A DNA stretch of 64,000 nt from Mytilus galloprovincialis (GCF_965363235.1 NC_134845.1:30010524-30074523); one strand, 5' to 3'. Positions 33,219-44,391 are shown, numbered from the stretch's first letter. The notes: generated by a model not told the origin, from the sequence alone. Translations and numbers: made by a program.

Positions 33219-33645
33219 TTGAAGCTCAACCTTTATGTTGAACGAGTCTATCCCATCGAATTACAGATAAAGGATACCACATATACAGTTAAGTCTGTGT
33301 CCTATCTTGACTTACATCTAGAAATTGACAATGAGCGTCGGTTGACAACACAACTTTACGACAGAAGAGATGATTTCAGCTTCCCAATTGTGAACTATCC
33401 ATTTCTAGGTAGCAACATTCCAGCAGCGCCTGTACACGGAGTATATGTCTCTAAATTGGTATTCACGGGCTTGTATTTCCTATCCTTGATAGAGCATTGC
33501 TACTCACAAGGAAGCTATTCAATCAAGAGTTCCAAATGGTGAGGTTGAAATCATCCCTTCGTAAATTTTACGGACGCCATCACGAGTTGGTTGACCGTTA
33601 TTGAATAACCGTTTTACAGATGATATTGGATATAAACTGGACCGA
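33219..33645 (+). pseudogene. Reverse transcriptase fragment (Penelope-like?)
   Basis: A 107-codon frame reads YLDLHLEIDNE, YDRRDDFSFPIVNYPF and NIPAAPVHGVYVSKL, followed after a frameshift by RLKSSLRKFYGRHHELVDRY and a stop. This is the C-terminal palm and thumb part of the same family as 12595 and 46857. It lies inside the TLR-3 leader intron. Confidence 0.75.
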
Positions 33646-34086
33646 GTCACTCACAAACATATCATAAAAGTCCGACTTTTATTTGTTTGTCAGTGAATAG
33701 GTCCAGTTTATACACCAATAAATTCCTTTAAAAAGGCGTTAATCCTTTAATAATGTATTCAATATATTAACGTCGAATAACAACACAATTGTTGGCTGCT
33801 TGCATTAACATTGTTTTTCATTTGCTCATTTTAACGTTAGTAGACATTATAATTGACAACAATGATGTAGACAAATATAATGCTTATCCATATTCAAACG
33901 AGAATGAAGCATAACGTAAACAAATTATTTCTTAGTTTAATTGTCATGTTTCAAAAATGATATTATGTTATAAATGTACTGCCACAGTGCGTCGACTAGA
34001 AAATAACTTATACCATGCGTGTGTTGACCCAAGATGAATATATTGTATGAATGGTTGTTATTACAGAACTGTTTATTTCACAGGTC
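33646..34086 (+). promoter_or_regulatory. 3' end of TLR-3 leader intron, acceptor
   Basis: The acceptor TTTATTTCACAG ends at 34083, followed by GTC and the ATG. CATATTCAAACGAGAATGA and ACTGCCACAGTGCGTCGACT match the TLR-1 intron end. Confidence 0.7.
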
Positions 34087-36745
34087 ATGATTTCCCAGAG
34101 AGTATGTGTCATCACTTTATGTCTTCTAGTAATCAAGTTTGAAATTGCCAATCTATCTATTGCTCCCGTAGAATGTCTCAAGCCGTTTTGTCAATGTCAA
34201 AAGAAGGTGAATGAAAAAGCCGTGTGTTCCGGGCGATCGTTACATTACATTCCAAAACTTCCAAAATATATTCGCTCAGTTACATTCACGAATACAAGTA
34301 TAAGATTTATAAACAAAGGTGGATTGGTCAATTTAACTTTTCATCAGATTGAGAAAATAAACTTTACTGGTTATGCTTTACGCAGTATTGACAAGGACGC
34401 GTTTTTTAATATACCTTTTTTGAAATCGCTTATTGTATCATCTGAACCTCATTTGAATATTACTTTCCTTAACTTGTCTTTTCAGAGTTTGACAAAGTTA
34501 AAGATTTATGAATTAGACTTCAATTTTAATTTGTGGAAATCCCTTCCTAGAGATATGTTTAATAATTTTCATGTAAGCAATGTTAAGCATTTGATTTTGC
34601 AAGGCAATAGCTTTACATATATTAACTTTACGACATTCAAAACCATGTCAGGTTTAACAGAAATATCTCTTGCCAATAACGAAATAAGCCATGTTACTTT
34701 AACTAGGTTAACTTCATTAATTATACTAGAAATTTTGAGTCGAAACATTATTGGATTTCTTGGAACCAAATCATTCCGTTGTTTACCAAAACTTTCAACG
34801 ATATACTTGGACTATACAAGTATTGGCAAACTTCAAGATAATGTATTTGCCTCTTTACCATCGCTTAGAACGTTAAATTTGCTAAATATCGGTAACCCTT
34901 TAAGATATGTTACACAAAATGCATTCAATAGTTCTTCGTTAGAGACATTAAATTTAAAGGGGTCACATTTTCATTTTGATATACCACATAGATACAAGGC
35001 AAACAAAATTTTAGCTTTTTGTCCAAATCTAAAGAACTTGTATCTCACAGATAACTATATGCCATCTGATGATTCAACCTTCCAAAAGATGTTCAGACCA
35101 CTGAGAAAGTTAAGAAAATTGTATATCACGTCAACTAAAATACTAAATTTGCAAAGAAATGTGTTCACAAATATGAAATTGCTTCAGAAATTAAATTTGG
35201 ATGACAATGGAATAAATGGTTGGAACGACAGTTACCGTATCTTTGGTAATATCACTCATCTAAAATATCTAAGTTTAAGGCACAATCATATAGCAGTCAT
35301 CAATGAAACCATCTTTCCAGTGGACCTTTTGTCCAGACTAGAAACATAAAAATCTAGCTCGTAATCCTTTTTCATGTATATGCGACCAAATGTGGTTCCG
35401 AAACTGGATTCAAAAGAATGGTTCGACTTTAAAGGAGTATCCAAATCAATATAGATGTAGACATCCCAAAGATATGAATGGAATATTATTAAGAGATTAT
35501 AAACCTACAGACAAAATATGCAATCCATGGAATCCTCTTTATACCATGGCAATTGTCATGGGAATTGTTGTTCTGTCGTTCATCACTGTTGGTTCCATCG
35601 CTGCAAAGTGTCAAGACAATATTAAGAACTATGTATATTTACTACGCGTATATCACAACCGGAAACAGGGATACATCCCTCTTGACAGTGAAGAAGATTA
35701 TGAATATCACGCTTTCGTTGTGTACTGCGATAATGATAGAAAATGGGTTCACAACGATCTCTTGAACAGGCTTGAAAATGAAGAAGGATTACAACTATGT
35801 ATTCACCATAGAAAGGAGTAGGTTCAGTAAGACCCCTTTTTGGCCCCAAAATATAGCAGTTTTACAAAATTGTTAAAATGTAAACCTTTAGTTATTTATT
35901 GGACAGTAGAATGCTTCTGCTACATAAATATGGACTGTTTTTTGACAATACAATGCACATATATCCAGTACTAGCACCATATAGTCATGCTAAATTACTG
36001 AAATCCTCATAATTCTAGCATTTTAGTTAAAATTTAGACGGTTTTCGTGTAAAACGAAAGTGGCCGCATTCGTGTTCATCCTTAATATTGAAATGTAAGT
36101 TGTATTTTATGATAATACATAACATATATAAAGGTTGAGGATGAACACGGATGCGGCCACTTTCATTTTTACCAAAAACCATCTGAAAAGTGACATTTTT
36201 CGGCATATTAGGTAGATTTTTCATATTTGAGCTTGAATCGGATCGTTTTTAGTGACTAAATCTGTTAAAATCTTTCACATAAACCAATTAATTCAAATAA
36301 AATAGACACTTAAGTGTTTAAAAAGTGGTCAAAATCTTTCGTCAGATGAACCTGAAATTTGAGGCCAAAATCGGTCCTTACCGGACCTACTCCTTTCATA
36401 GTAGGAGATTATATTAGTGTAAATGTTGACAATTTCCTTAAGAAGTCATGGAAAGTTTTAGTTATTGTATCGAACAATTTTGCACAAAGTGAATGGTGTC
36501 AGTGGGAAGTAGATGTTGTACAAGAGAGACACCGACGCCAAGGGAAAGAAGTCATTGTTCCTATCATACTAGATACCATTGACTCAAAACATATGACTAG
36601 TCAATTACGTACATTACCGGATAGTACACCCTCCTTAACGTACCGTTCCGGTGTAGGTTCAGAACTATTCTGGAAAGTTGTATTAGAGAGTTTAAGAAAA
36701 CCACTTGGACATCCGCCAACCTCTTTACTTTATTCAGGAATTTAA
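34087..36745 (+). pseudogene. Toll-like receptor TLR-3, disrupted
   Basis: Third paralogue, recognisable from signal peptide to the ancestral stop (SLLYSGI). The start is taken at 34087, which matches TLR-1 and TLR-2; an upstream in-frame ATG at 34051 lies before the splice acceptor. Lesions: an 81-bp in-frame deletion removes about 27 residues of the LRR region (after LTSL, near 34720); an extra base in the LRR/LRRCT junction creates a stop at 35349; and a 579-bp element at 35815-36393 splits the TIR domain within box 2. Outside these lesions the sequence is close to TLR-1, and the second TIR half is still open. The lesions look recent. Expression as a truncated, secreted-type LRR protein is possible but speculative. 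Confidence 0.9.
35815..36393. mobile_element. 579-bp inverted-repeat element inside the TIR domain
   Basis: The termini are GGAGTAGGTTCAGTAAGACC on the left and, in reverse complement, GGAGTAGGTCCGGTAAGGAC on the right. It contains a second, internal hairpin with arms of about 45 bp (GAAAGTGGCCGCATTCGTG near 36056; its complement near 36150). Comparison with TLR-1 gives the empty site GAAA|TTTC, so no target duplication is visible. Confidence 0.85.
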
Positions 36746-37075
36746 CATTCCTACTTTACTGGTAAGATAAGACACTCGTCTGAGCCTGTTATGCTCAACT
36801 AGAGAAAAGTCTGTAGATAATGACTTTAATTATACATACTAGTGTTTGTATATGTATTCTTGATTCTTGTACAATTTTAACTTTTAAAATAATGAAAAAT
36901 AAAAGTTGAAATAAATATTTTAAGAACTATTCCACAGAAGATTTACCACTTTACCCTTTACACCTACATATGTACCTCATGTTAAAACGTTTTATAGATA
37001 ATAGCCACAAACTGCGAAAATTGGGAAAAAAAAACCTGGTTTTTTTTTGTGAAAGATAGTATACTAGTATACCAT
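36746..37075 (+). other. TLR-3 3' region with poly(A) signal
   Basis: Homologous to the TLR-2 3' flank for about 100 bp. AATAAA at 36898-36903 is a candidate polyadenylation signal. Confidence 0.5.
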
Positions 37076-37079
37076 CTTG

Positions 37080-37140
37080 ATCTTTTTTCAATAAATAAAC
37101 TCATCAAAGATACCAGGATAAAAAAAAATATTTACGCCAA
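37080..37140 (-). mobile_element. Hammerhead-repeat end fragment
   Basis: AAACTCATCAAAGATACCAG and TTTACGCCAAACACCAGAC match the 3' end of subfamily 2 on the minus strand. The ribozyme is truncated. Confidence 0.55.
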
Positions 37141-38270
37141 ACACCAGACATTATTAATATCACTTTTAAAGTTTTCTGGAAAAAATCAAGAACTGACACA
37201 AAAGTTGCAAATCATAATTCAGGTGCAATATCCCAAACAGGCGGCATATTTTGAAAGAGCTTGTTGATTCTTTTCTTTTTTCTTAAAACACGGGAGTAAT
37301 TTTTTTTGAAAAACCGGAACATCACAAAACTTCGTAGAAGACAACCCAAAAATGATTTAAAAAAAAAGACTATCGTTTCAATCAAAATAGTAGTTTCAGA
37401 GGATAAGATTAAGGAAGCCGCAATCAATCCAAACTTTTAGATACTCTATATAGTTTCTTTTTGTAGCAATGTTACAAGAACATGTTGTTCCAGTTTTCAG
37501 GAATATAAACCGTCTTTGCTGTCTTTGCTAAAGTCAGTAATCATTCTGTATATAGGTGGGTACAAGTTAAAACTGTGTTTTCACAATACATAAAACTGTT
37601 TAAATCAGATCCTTTTTTATGTGTGTAACATATTCGACTGGATGATGTATTGTTTGTTTATGTCTGTTCGTGTACCTCTTTCTCTCATAAAGCATCCTAA
37701 ACATCCATTAGTTTAATGAGGATATTTTAATTCCAGCATGACTAAAGGATGATTTCGTTGAGACTAACTGAGCATTCCACTTTTGATTGATTCTATCTCG
37801 AATGTTGAAATGATAATGGAGATTTTTTCAGAAGTTTCCACCAACAAAACTATTTCCTCATTTTTTGCCTTGTTAATAAAATAGTTTTCTTTCATTCTGT
37901 TAAAGACTATTTTCATATTACAGACTTCTGATATCTAACATTTTCTCTAGTAGGACATGTTGGTACTCGACCAACCAAAATCAACGTAAAAAAGTAAAAT
38001 CAAGCTATCATCAGTGCCATTTTTAGAGGAAATAAACTGTTTTATGTTTTCATTATACGAAAAAATTAATTCGAAAAAGTAAACTCCCCCCCCCCCCCCC
38101 CAAAGTGAACAGATTATACCTTTGATCTTAATTCCTTTGGTTGCTCTTTATTGACCGAGTACCTCGATGTCCAAACACAGATTTGTTTCCTGTTGGAAAA
38201 TTATATATTCCGGAGTCAAAAGTTGGTAATATGAAAGAGTCTTTTTTCATTATACCTTTTTCTGGAACAT
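37141..38270. other. No feature recognised; poly-C tract
   Basis: A run of about 16 C ends at 38101. Otherwise AT-rich sequence without supported gene. Confidence 0.4.
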
Positions 38271-38845
38271 TACAAGATTTAAACAAGAGTGCCCACGCTA
38301 AAATGTCTCGCCTTCTTACTAACCATTGATATTATAATCGATAGTTCTAAATATAAAGCTTTACTACAACTATCACATAAACTTGATCCAAGAAAATGAG
38401 GTCAAGGTCAGATAAACCAAATTTGAAAAAAAACATGTACACCCTACACCTTACAATCATTCCTTACACCAAACATGCCCCACTCACATGTACATCGTAA
38501 AATATTTCCATACACCAAATATAGATGACCTATTGCATACAGTATTAGAACAACAGACCAAAACACAAACACTTTACTTAAACCACTGAACTATAGAAAC
38601 TAGGTCAAGGTCTAATGACACCTGCCAGATCGACATGTACACCTTACATTCAATACCAATCCATATCCCCATCCTAGTCACGAAACCTGCCAGTTGGATA
38701 TGTACATGTTACAATTACTTCATACACCAAATATAGTGTTACTCGTAATAAGAAAGAAATTAAGAATACTAAATGTATAGTATTCACTGAACCATGAAAT
38801 GAGGTCAAGCACAATGGACATATGACAGACGAAAAAAAATATAAG
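38271..38845 (+). repeat. Dispersed repeat G, left half, split by BEL/Pao
   Basis: AACAAGAGTGCCCACGCTAA and AAATGAGGTCAAGG-type words are ones I recall from mussel repeats. The sequence continues after the LTR element at 44588 (GTATGAAAGATCCATGTCG, TATGTCGAGCTTTCTGCCAC) to about 44735. Target of the BEL/Pao insertion. Confidence 0.6.
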
Positions 38846-38850
38846 GCATC

Positions 38851-39022
38851 TATCTTAGAGTGGTATTATAAGACTTGTTAGGCACAATAAGAAATACTAG
38901 CTGTTTCTACTTGTAATGATTCTAAATTCTATTTGCACATAAATCTCAACGTCATAAGTAGCGTGACGTTACAATACATACATAGCGGTACCGCGAACGT
39001 CTAATGAACACAGTCCTGAACA
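38851..39022 (-). repeat. 3' LTR of BEL/Pao element
   Basis: 172 bp, matching 44411-44582 base for base as far as I can read. On the minus strand it begins TGTTCAGGACTG and ends CTCTAAGATA, so the termini are TG...TA rather than the usual TG...CA. Confidence 0.95.
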
Positions 39023-39035
39023 TCCTGGGGGCCCG
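39023..39035 (-). other. Polypurine tract
   Basis: On the minus strand CGGGCCCCCAGGA lies directly upstream of the 3' LTR. It is G/C-rich rather than a pure purine tract, but it occupies the priming position for plus-strand DNA. Confidence 0.5.
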
Positions 39036-39137
39036 CGAATGATAATTTGAGCAATAAATAAAGAAAAATTCTTAAAATGAAATAACTATTGTCTCTCAAA
39101 TGAAATAAAACTTTAACTATTTACACTTAAACAGTCT

Positions 39138-39533
39138 TTATGTTTTACGGAACGGTTGAATCCAACTTTTGATTTTCTCCTTGGCATCAGTTTTTGCTTT
39201 TCTAGTTGAAGTAATAGTATTGTCACTAGAATCACAAGGACTATCTGTTGATAAGAGTTCAAGTGGATATAGCTTACTTATCGGTCTAGATGTCGTACCA
39301 TTTTTAGTGCGTAAAATGGCAGACCTACAAAGTCCATCTCTCCCAACTAACTTAACAATAATCGCTATATTCCACACTGTCCTTGGGGTATCATCATGAA
39401 TCTGTACAATGTCGCCCACTTTAATGATTTGGGTGTTATTTCCGGTGTTTCTATGTTGTTCCCTGAGTGAAGTGAGATATTCTCGTCGCCATCTGTTCCA
39501 GAAGTCGTGAATAATGCGTTTTTGAACCCTAGA
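39138..39533 (-). pseudogene. Integrase C-terminal tail after in-frame stop
   Basis: This frame continues the polyprotein in register after the TAA at 39534-39536 and runs to a stop at 39138. It contains FWNRWRREYL and KVGDIVQIHDD, the chromatin-binding or SH3-like tail typical of BEL/Pao integrases. The single stop separates it from the catalytic core. Readthrough would restore continuity, but no readthrough signal is evident. Confidence 0.75.
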
Positions 39534-42500
39534 TTATCTATTTGCTGTGTAATGTATTAAGTTTTGTACGTTCTCCTCACTGTTGAAATTATCTGTTCCT
39601 GAATACGGTAAAGTTTTAATCCGTCTTCCATAGAGAAGATGAGACGGTGTAAGCGGTTCATCATCGGCAAGATCCGTTGATACGTGGGTTAACGGACGAT
39701 CATTTAATATAGCCTCTATCTCGGTCACAATTGTCTCTAGCACTCTAAAAGTAACTAGTGCTCGTCCTAACACTTTCTTTATGCAATTCTTGGTCAAGCC
39801 GATCAATCGCTCCCACCAACCACCATACCATGGTGCACGCTTCGGAATAAATTTCCACTGAGTTCCATATATGTTGAGTTGTTCCTGAATAGTAGTAGAT
39901 TTTGTAAGCATTTCAATTTCCTTCGCTGCTGCGGTATATGTTGTACAATTGTCAGACATCATGATTTTTTGTAACGATTTGCGGCTAGTGAATCTCCTAA
40001 ACGCTAGAATGAATGTTTGTTCTGTAAGGTCTTCAACGATTTCCAAATGTACAGCTCTAGTGTTAGCGCAGGTGAATAGACAAATATATGCTTTACTAAT
40101 ACTGTTGCTTTTTGTTCTCACATTCAATGCTCCTGTGAAGTCGACACCGGTTACGGTAAACGGTGGTGAATCATTAAGTCTGTCGGACGGCAGTGGTGGT
40201 GGGTCGGGTGTAAGATAGGGTCTTCCTGTAATTTTACGGCAAGTAACGCAATTACGGAGTATTGATTTCACACATTGTCGAATCGACGGAATCCAGTAAG
40301 ACTGGCGAATAAATGTCACTGTACTTTCTAATCCAGAGTGAAAATTCCTTGCGTGTGCATCCATCACAATTAATTTACAAAGTCTGTCTTTGTTCGGTAT
40401 TAGTACTGGAAATTTAGCTGATTCATCAATAGGTGCATTGTTAATTCTCCCGCCACAACGGATAATGTTCATTTTGTCCATGTACAATCTAAGTTGCTTC
40501 ACTAGCACATTTTTCTCTGATTTGTTATTTAAACACTCAATAACATCCGGGTATTTACGCAGTTGCGAATCTCGGATCCATGAAGTCGAAGCAGTCTGAA
40601 TTTCATTGACACTAAGATTTCCTGTTAGTTTGTCATTATTTCTACAGTTGTTTATGAATCTGTACATGTATGCTGTTATACGCAAAAGTTTTTGGTATGA
40701 GCTGTAGCGTTCTATATCCATAATTTTACTTATTCCTTCATAAGATCTGATTTTCTGTTGCGGTTCACTAGTTGATTGTCCTTGCTCAATTGTAGTGCTA
40801 AGAATGTGTGATTCTTTATTCTTCCACTGTGGCCAGTTTGATTTGTCAGTGAGCCATTCAGGTCCTTTCATCCAAAGATCCAATTCTAAGAATTTCGTTG
40901 CAGTTACTCCTCTCAATAACATATCTGCCGGATTTGAATCTGTCGGACAGTACTTCCATTGGTATTCTTGAGTAATTTCGTTAATTTCCTTCACTCGATT
41001 ACTAACGAAAACGGGTAATTGTTTCTCAGTAGTAAGCCAACACAAAGTTATCTGACTGTCACTCCATAGTGTGACGCTTGTAACATCCAAGTACGATTTC
41101 AAATTCTTGACGAGTCTTGCGCCTATCAAAGCTGCACTGAGTTCTAACTTCGGGATTGTTAACTGTTTAAGAGGTGCCACTCGATTCTTTGACATGATAA
41201 GTACGGTTTCTTTTCCACTGACTAAATATGCGCATGCACCATAGGCTTTCAAGCTTGCATCCGTAAAAACATGTAATTCTACTTTGTCTGATTTTTCTTT
41301 GAAATACGGTCTATTAATCTCCAAATGTGAACATTCATTAATATCTTGTAGTACACACTTCCATTCTGTTGTAATTTCAGATGTAAGAGGTTCATCCCAA
41401 TTTAATCCTTTCTCCCACAAAGTCTGCATAAGAATCTTACTACGCACAGTAACTGGACCAATAAGTCCGAGTGGATCATAAATTTTCGACGATTGTCTTA
41501 AAATCTCTCGTTTTGTCAGACGTGTATCTTCAATATCGGTGTATTCCGGTTTGGCGAAAGTAAGTGTGTCGTTACAAGTGTTCCATCTCAATCCAAGCAC
41601 TTTTATGAGTTCATCTTTGTCTAATACGTTGTGTGAATTTGCGCGGTCTCGCAAAAGTTGAGAATTTGAAGCCCATGAGCGCAAGTTAAATCCTGCTCTA
41701 GTGAATAAGTCTCTTGCTGTATCAAAATATTTCAGTAATGCACTCTCTGTAGGAAAACTCGACAGTATATTATCAACATACAAATCATTCATTAAAGTGT
41801 CAGTATATTCACAACGGTTCTCTCTCAAGTGTTTTTGTAGAACGGAATTCAGTATGAATGGCGATGAAGTGGCTCCAAATAATACAGACTTAAATCGGTA
41901 AGTTGATAGTGGAGTTGATGGGTCTGTTGGTGTATCGAACCAAAAGAAACGTGTGACATCTCTATCCTGTGTCTCTAATCCAACGTTCAAGAACGCCTTC
42001 TCTATATCAGTAGTAACGGCAAATTGGTGTAAACGAAATCTTAAAAGAATGCCGACTAAGTCATTTAAATTGGGTGGAGTAGTCATCAAACAATCATTAA
42101 GACTAGGCGATTCTGGTGTTGCTTTACAACTGCAGTCGTATACGACCCTAATTGGTGTTGTAGTTGAATCTTTTCTCACAGCATGATGCGGAATATAGTG
42201 TATTTTGCTAGTTTCATCGGTCTCATTAGTAGTATCCACTTTTTCTATCTGTTCTTCTAACTTTGTGATGTCAATTTTCTCGGTGGCCAGTGACTCTATT
42301 TTCCAAAATTTCTCCAAGTCGTACTCATCGGTTTTTGTTGCGATCATCACGTTCATCATTGAAGCTCTCTTGTATCCATCTGTGTCAGAGTTGTGTGAAT
42401 GTAGCGTTCCAGACAACAAGTATCCGATTTTTGATTGAACAGCTGTCGGTCCTTCGCCTCGGATAATATCATTCTGAACAATTGACCAGAAGTAATCAGC

Positions 42501-43853
42501 TCCAATTAGAATAGAAATTTCAAAGTTTTCATCTGCTGTTACTGGGTGAGCTAATTTGATTCCTGACAAATATGTAAGTTTTGCTGCTTGGCGTACATAG
42601 GTTCTCATCGGTGCTGCGATCTCTGGAACGATCAAGACTCGAATCGGCAGTTTACCATCTGTAGTTATGAGATATACCAATCCTGTTCTCAAATGGCGAA
42701 TTTTAGTACTATTTGCATTGTCTCCAAATCCGGATAGGTTAACGCTTTCAGTTCCAGTAGGCTTGAGTTTCAATTTCTCGGCTAATTCCTCTGTGATAAA
42801 TGACCGCTGTGCGCCTTCATCAAACAATATTTTTGCATCAAGTATTTCATTTTCTGCACTTACTGGGTTAATTGCTGTCTTCAAAAGTACACGATCTGGC
42901 GATTGTGAGTGTAAAACAATGTCTGGTTCCTCCGCGTTGTGTTGAATTGTGCCTACGCTTACATCCCCTGTTGGTGTGTTGTCTTCATTTGTTTTAACAT
43001 TGTCTTTGCAAATGCTGGTGTGATGACGTTTGTGACACTTGTTGCAAGTTTTTGTAGATTTACATGCGGATAAGCTATGGTGTCCTAGACAGTTAAAGCA
43101 TAAGCGGTCTTTTTTCACGATTGACATTCGGCCATTGTAATCAGATACTTTAGTGCAATTAACAGACGAGTGTGGCTCCTTACAGTACGCACAGTGTGGC
43201 TTGGGTTTAGTGTTACTTGCGTTTGTATTCTTGTTACCTCTATTTCGATTACTAGAATTTGTATTTGTCAGATAGGCGGCGGTAGCTGTAGGGGGTTCTA
43301 ACTGTTCTGAAGTTTTTCCTGCATCCATAATATAAAGTTCATCGAAAATTCCACGGCGTAATTCATTCAGTTGTAAATCTGTAGATCTATATTGTCTGGC
43401 AAGATTTCGGCGGATTTCACCGGGTAGTTTGTTCATAATAATGGGCACTAAAAACGCTCCGTATGTGTCTTCACTTTGACCTAAGGACTCCAAACCTCTA
43501 ATGTGTATCTCAATTTCATCGTAGTAGTTTTTCATGCTAGATATCGTGTATTTAGGGGCTGGTATATCCACTAGTGCTTGCATATACTTCTGTCTTATTA
43601 CATGCGATTGTCCATATCTTTCTTGCAGTAAAGAAATAGCTTTCTCATAATTTGCATGTGTAAGCGCAAACCCTGTGACGGTTTTCAATGCCTCATCATG
43701 GAGTAGTGACTTCAAATAATTAAATTTCTGAACATTTCCAAGAGTAGTGTTTTCGTGAACGGATGTCTCGTATGAATCCCAAAATGACTGCCACTGCATA
43801 ATATTACCATCAAAGATAGGAAGATTTAATTTTGGGCAACTTGTTGTACTCAT
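39534..43853 (-). CDS. BEL/Pao gag-pol polyprotein (1439 aa)
   Basis: Domains on the minus strand: about 1-180 the DUF1759-type gag region (FDGNIMQWQSFWDSYETSVH); zinc knuckles at 221-233, 252-264 and 270-282; aspartic protease around D345 (LFDEGAQRSF); reverse transcriptase with TDIEKAF (D616) and YVDN at 692-695, a known variant of YVDD in this superfamily; RNase H with D865, E904 and D932; integrase zinc site H1167/H1172/C1202/C1205 and catalytic D1238, D1301, E1348. The stretch between the FWKIES motif (516-521) and HYIPHHAV (552-559) is much shorter than I expect for the family, suggesting an in-frame deletion before the reverse transcriptase. It overlaps the leader frame by 44 bases in the +1 frame. 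The encoded machinery would copy and integrate the element. Confidence 0.92.
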   Translation of the reverse strand: MSTTSCPKLNLPIFDGNIMQWQSFWDSYETSVHENTTLGNVQKFNYLKSLLHDEALKTVTGFALTHANYEKAISLLQERYGQSHVIRQKYMQALVDIPAPKYTISSMKNYYDEIEIHIRGLESLGQSEDTYGAFLVPIIMNKLPGEIRRNLARQYRSTDLQLNELRRGIFDELYIMDAGKTSEQLEPPTATAAYLTNTNSSNRNRGNKNTNASNTKPKPHCAYCKEPHSSVNCTKVSDYNGRMSIVKKDRLCFNCLGHHSLSACKSTKTCNKCHKRHHTSICKDNVKTNEDNTPTGDVSVGTIQHNAEEPDIVLHSQSPDRVLLKTAINPVSAENEILDAKILFDEGAQRSFITEELAEKLKLKPTGTESVNLSGFGDNANSTKIRHLRTGLVYLITTDGKLPIRVLIVPEIAAPMRTYVRQAAKLTYLSGIKLAHPVTADENFEISILIGADYFWSIVQNDIIRGEGPTAVQSKIGYLLSGTLHSHNSDTDGYKRASMMNVMIATKTDEYDLEKFWKIESLATEKIDITKLEEQIEKVDTTNETDETSKIHYIPHHAVRKDSTTTPIRVVYDCSCKATPESPSLNDCLMTTPPNLNDLVGILLRFRLHQFAVTTDIEKAFLNVGLETQDRDVTRFFWFDTPTDPSTPLSTYRFKSVLFGATSSPFILNSVLQKHLRENRCEYTDTLMNDLYVDNILSSFPTESALLKYFDTARDLFTRAGFNLRSWASNSQLLRDRANSHNVLDKDELIKVLGLRWNTCNDTLTFAKPEYTDIEDTRLTKREILRQSSKIYDPLGLIGPVTVRSKILMQTLWEKGLNWDEPLTSEITTEWKCVLQDINECSHLEINRPYFKEKSDKVELHVFTDASLKAYGACAYLVSGKETVLIMSKNRVAPLKQLTIPKLELSAALIGARLVKNLKSYLDVTSVTLWSDSQITLCWLTTEKQLPVFVSNRVKEINEITQEYQWKYCPTDSNPADMLLRGVTATKFLELDLWMKGPEWLTDKSNWPQWKNKESHILSTTIEQGQSTSEPQQKIRSYEGISKIMDIERYSSYQKLLRITAYMYRFINNCRNNDKLTGNLSVNEIQTASTSWIRDSQLRKYPDVIECLNNKSEKNVLVKQLRLYMDKMNIIRCGGRINNAPIDESAKFPVLIPNKDRLCKLIVMDAHARNFHSGLESTVTFIRQSYWIPSIRQCVKSILRNCVTCRKITGRPYLTPDPPPLPSDRLNDSPPFTVTGVDFTGALNVRTKSNSISKAYICLFTCANTRAVHLEIVEDLTEQTFILAFRRFTSRKSLQKIMMSDNCTTYTAAAKEIEMLTKSTTIQEQLNIYGTQWKFIPKRAPWYGGWWERLIGLTKNCIKKVLGRALVTFRVLETIVTEIEAILNDRPLTHVSTDLADDEPLTPSHLLYGRRIKTLPYSGTDNFNSEENVQNLIHYTANR

Positions 43854-44391
43854 TTACTCTAGTGTTACTATGTGAAAACTGAGTTTCCGGTTCACGGAAG
43901 TTTGAATTACATGTATTCTGTTTAGTGTATCTCCCGGGTTGAGCATAACTTTGTTGATCATGAGCGGGTTGAGCATAACTTTGTTGATCATGAGCGGACT
44001 GAGCATAACTTTGTTGATCATGAGCGGGCTGAGCAGGGGCGGAATGAGAAGGGCCGCTATAACTAACGAAATCTTTTGCATTTGTATTGAGTGCGGATGT
44101 ATTGACAAGAATGAGCTTTTGTATTTGCGTTATTTTTCCATCTAATGTGTAAGCATACTCATCTGAATCGACGATCTCGGCTTCTACTTCTCCTTCATCA
44201 AGATTTTCTAGAATGTCCTCATTTAATTTTTGTAGTGTCTCTTGTTTCTTCAACAGATTGTTCACAATTTTAGTTAACTCTTCAGTGTTCACGGGCTCAT
44301 CTCCGTCGTCTCGGATGTCCTCAAATTTCTTCAAAAGTCGGGAAATAACACTTCTGTGTCCTGCACGTATCGAACGTAGTTTGGAACTCAT
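43810..44391 (-). CDS. BEL/Pao gag leader frame (193 aa)
   Basis: The start is chosen at the ATG directly after the primer-binding site; the frame is open further upstream into the LTR, but that part would precede the priming site. Residues about 40-75 form a helix-rich, probably coiled-coil segment, and three consecutive 10-residue repeats (AHDQQSYAQP-like) correspond to 30-bp DNA repeats at about 43935-44030. The frame ends 44 bases inside the start of the gag-pol frame, whose frame is +1 relative to this one, with the shared stretch containing CCCAAAA. This is the N-terminal part of gag. Frameshifting, reinitiation or a one-base mutation could explain the arrangement. Confidence 0.8.
   Translation of the reverse strand: MSSKLRSIRAGHRSVISRLLKKFEDIRDDGDEPVNTEELTKIVNNLLKKQETLQKLNEDILENLDEGEVEAEIVDSDEYAYTLDGKITQIQKLILVNTSALNTNAKDFVSYSGPSHSAPAQPAHDQQSYAQSAHDQQSYAQPAHDQQSYAQPGRYTKQNTCNSNFREPETQFSHSNTRVNEYNKLPKIKSSYL

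Noticed and set aside
34051..34086. Twelve-residue N-terminal extension of TLR-3
   Set aside because: The upstream ATG lies before the splice acceptor, inside the presumed intron; the paralogues start at the position corresponding to 34087.
39169..42945. Several plus-strand frames of 65-92 codons
   Set aside because: They are antisense shadows of the BEL/Pao polyprotein.
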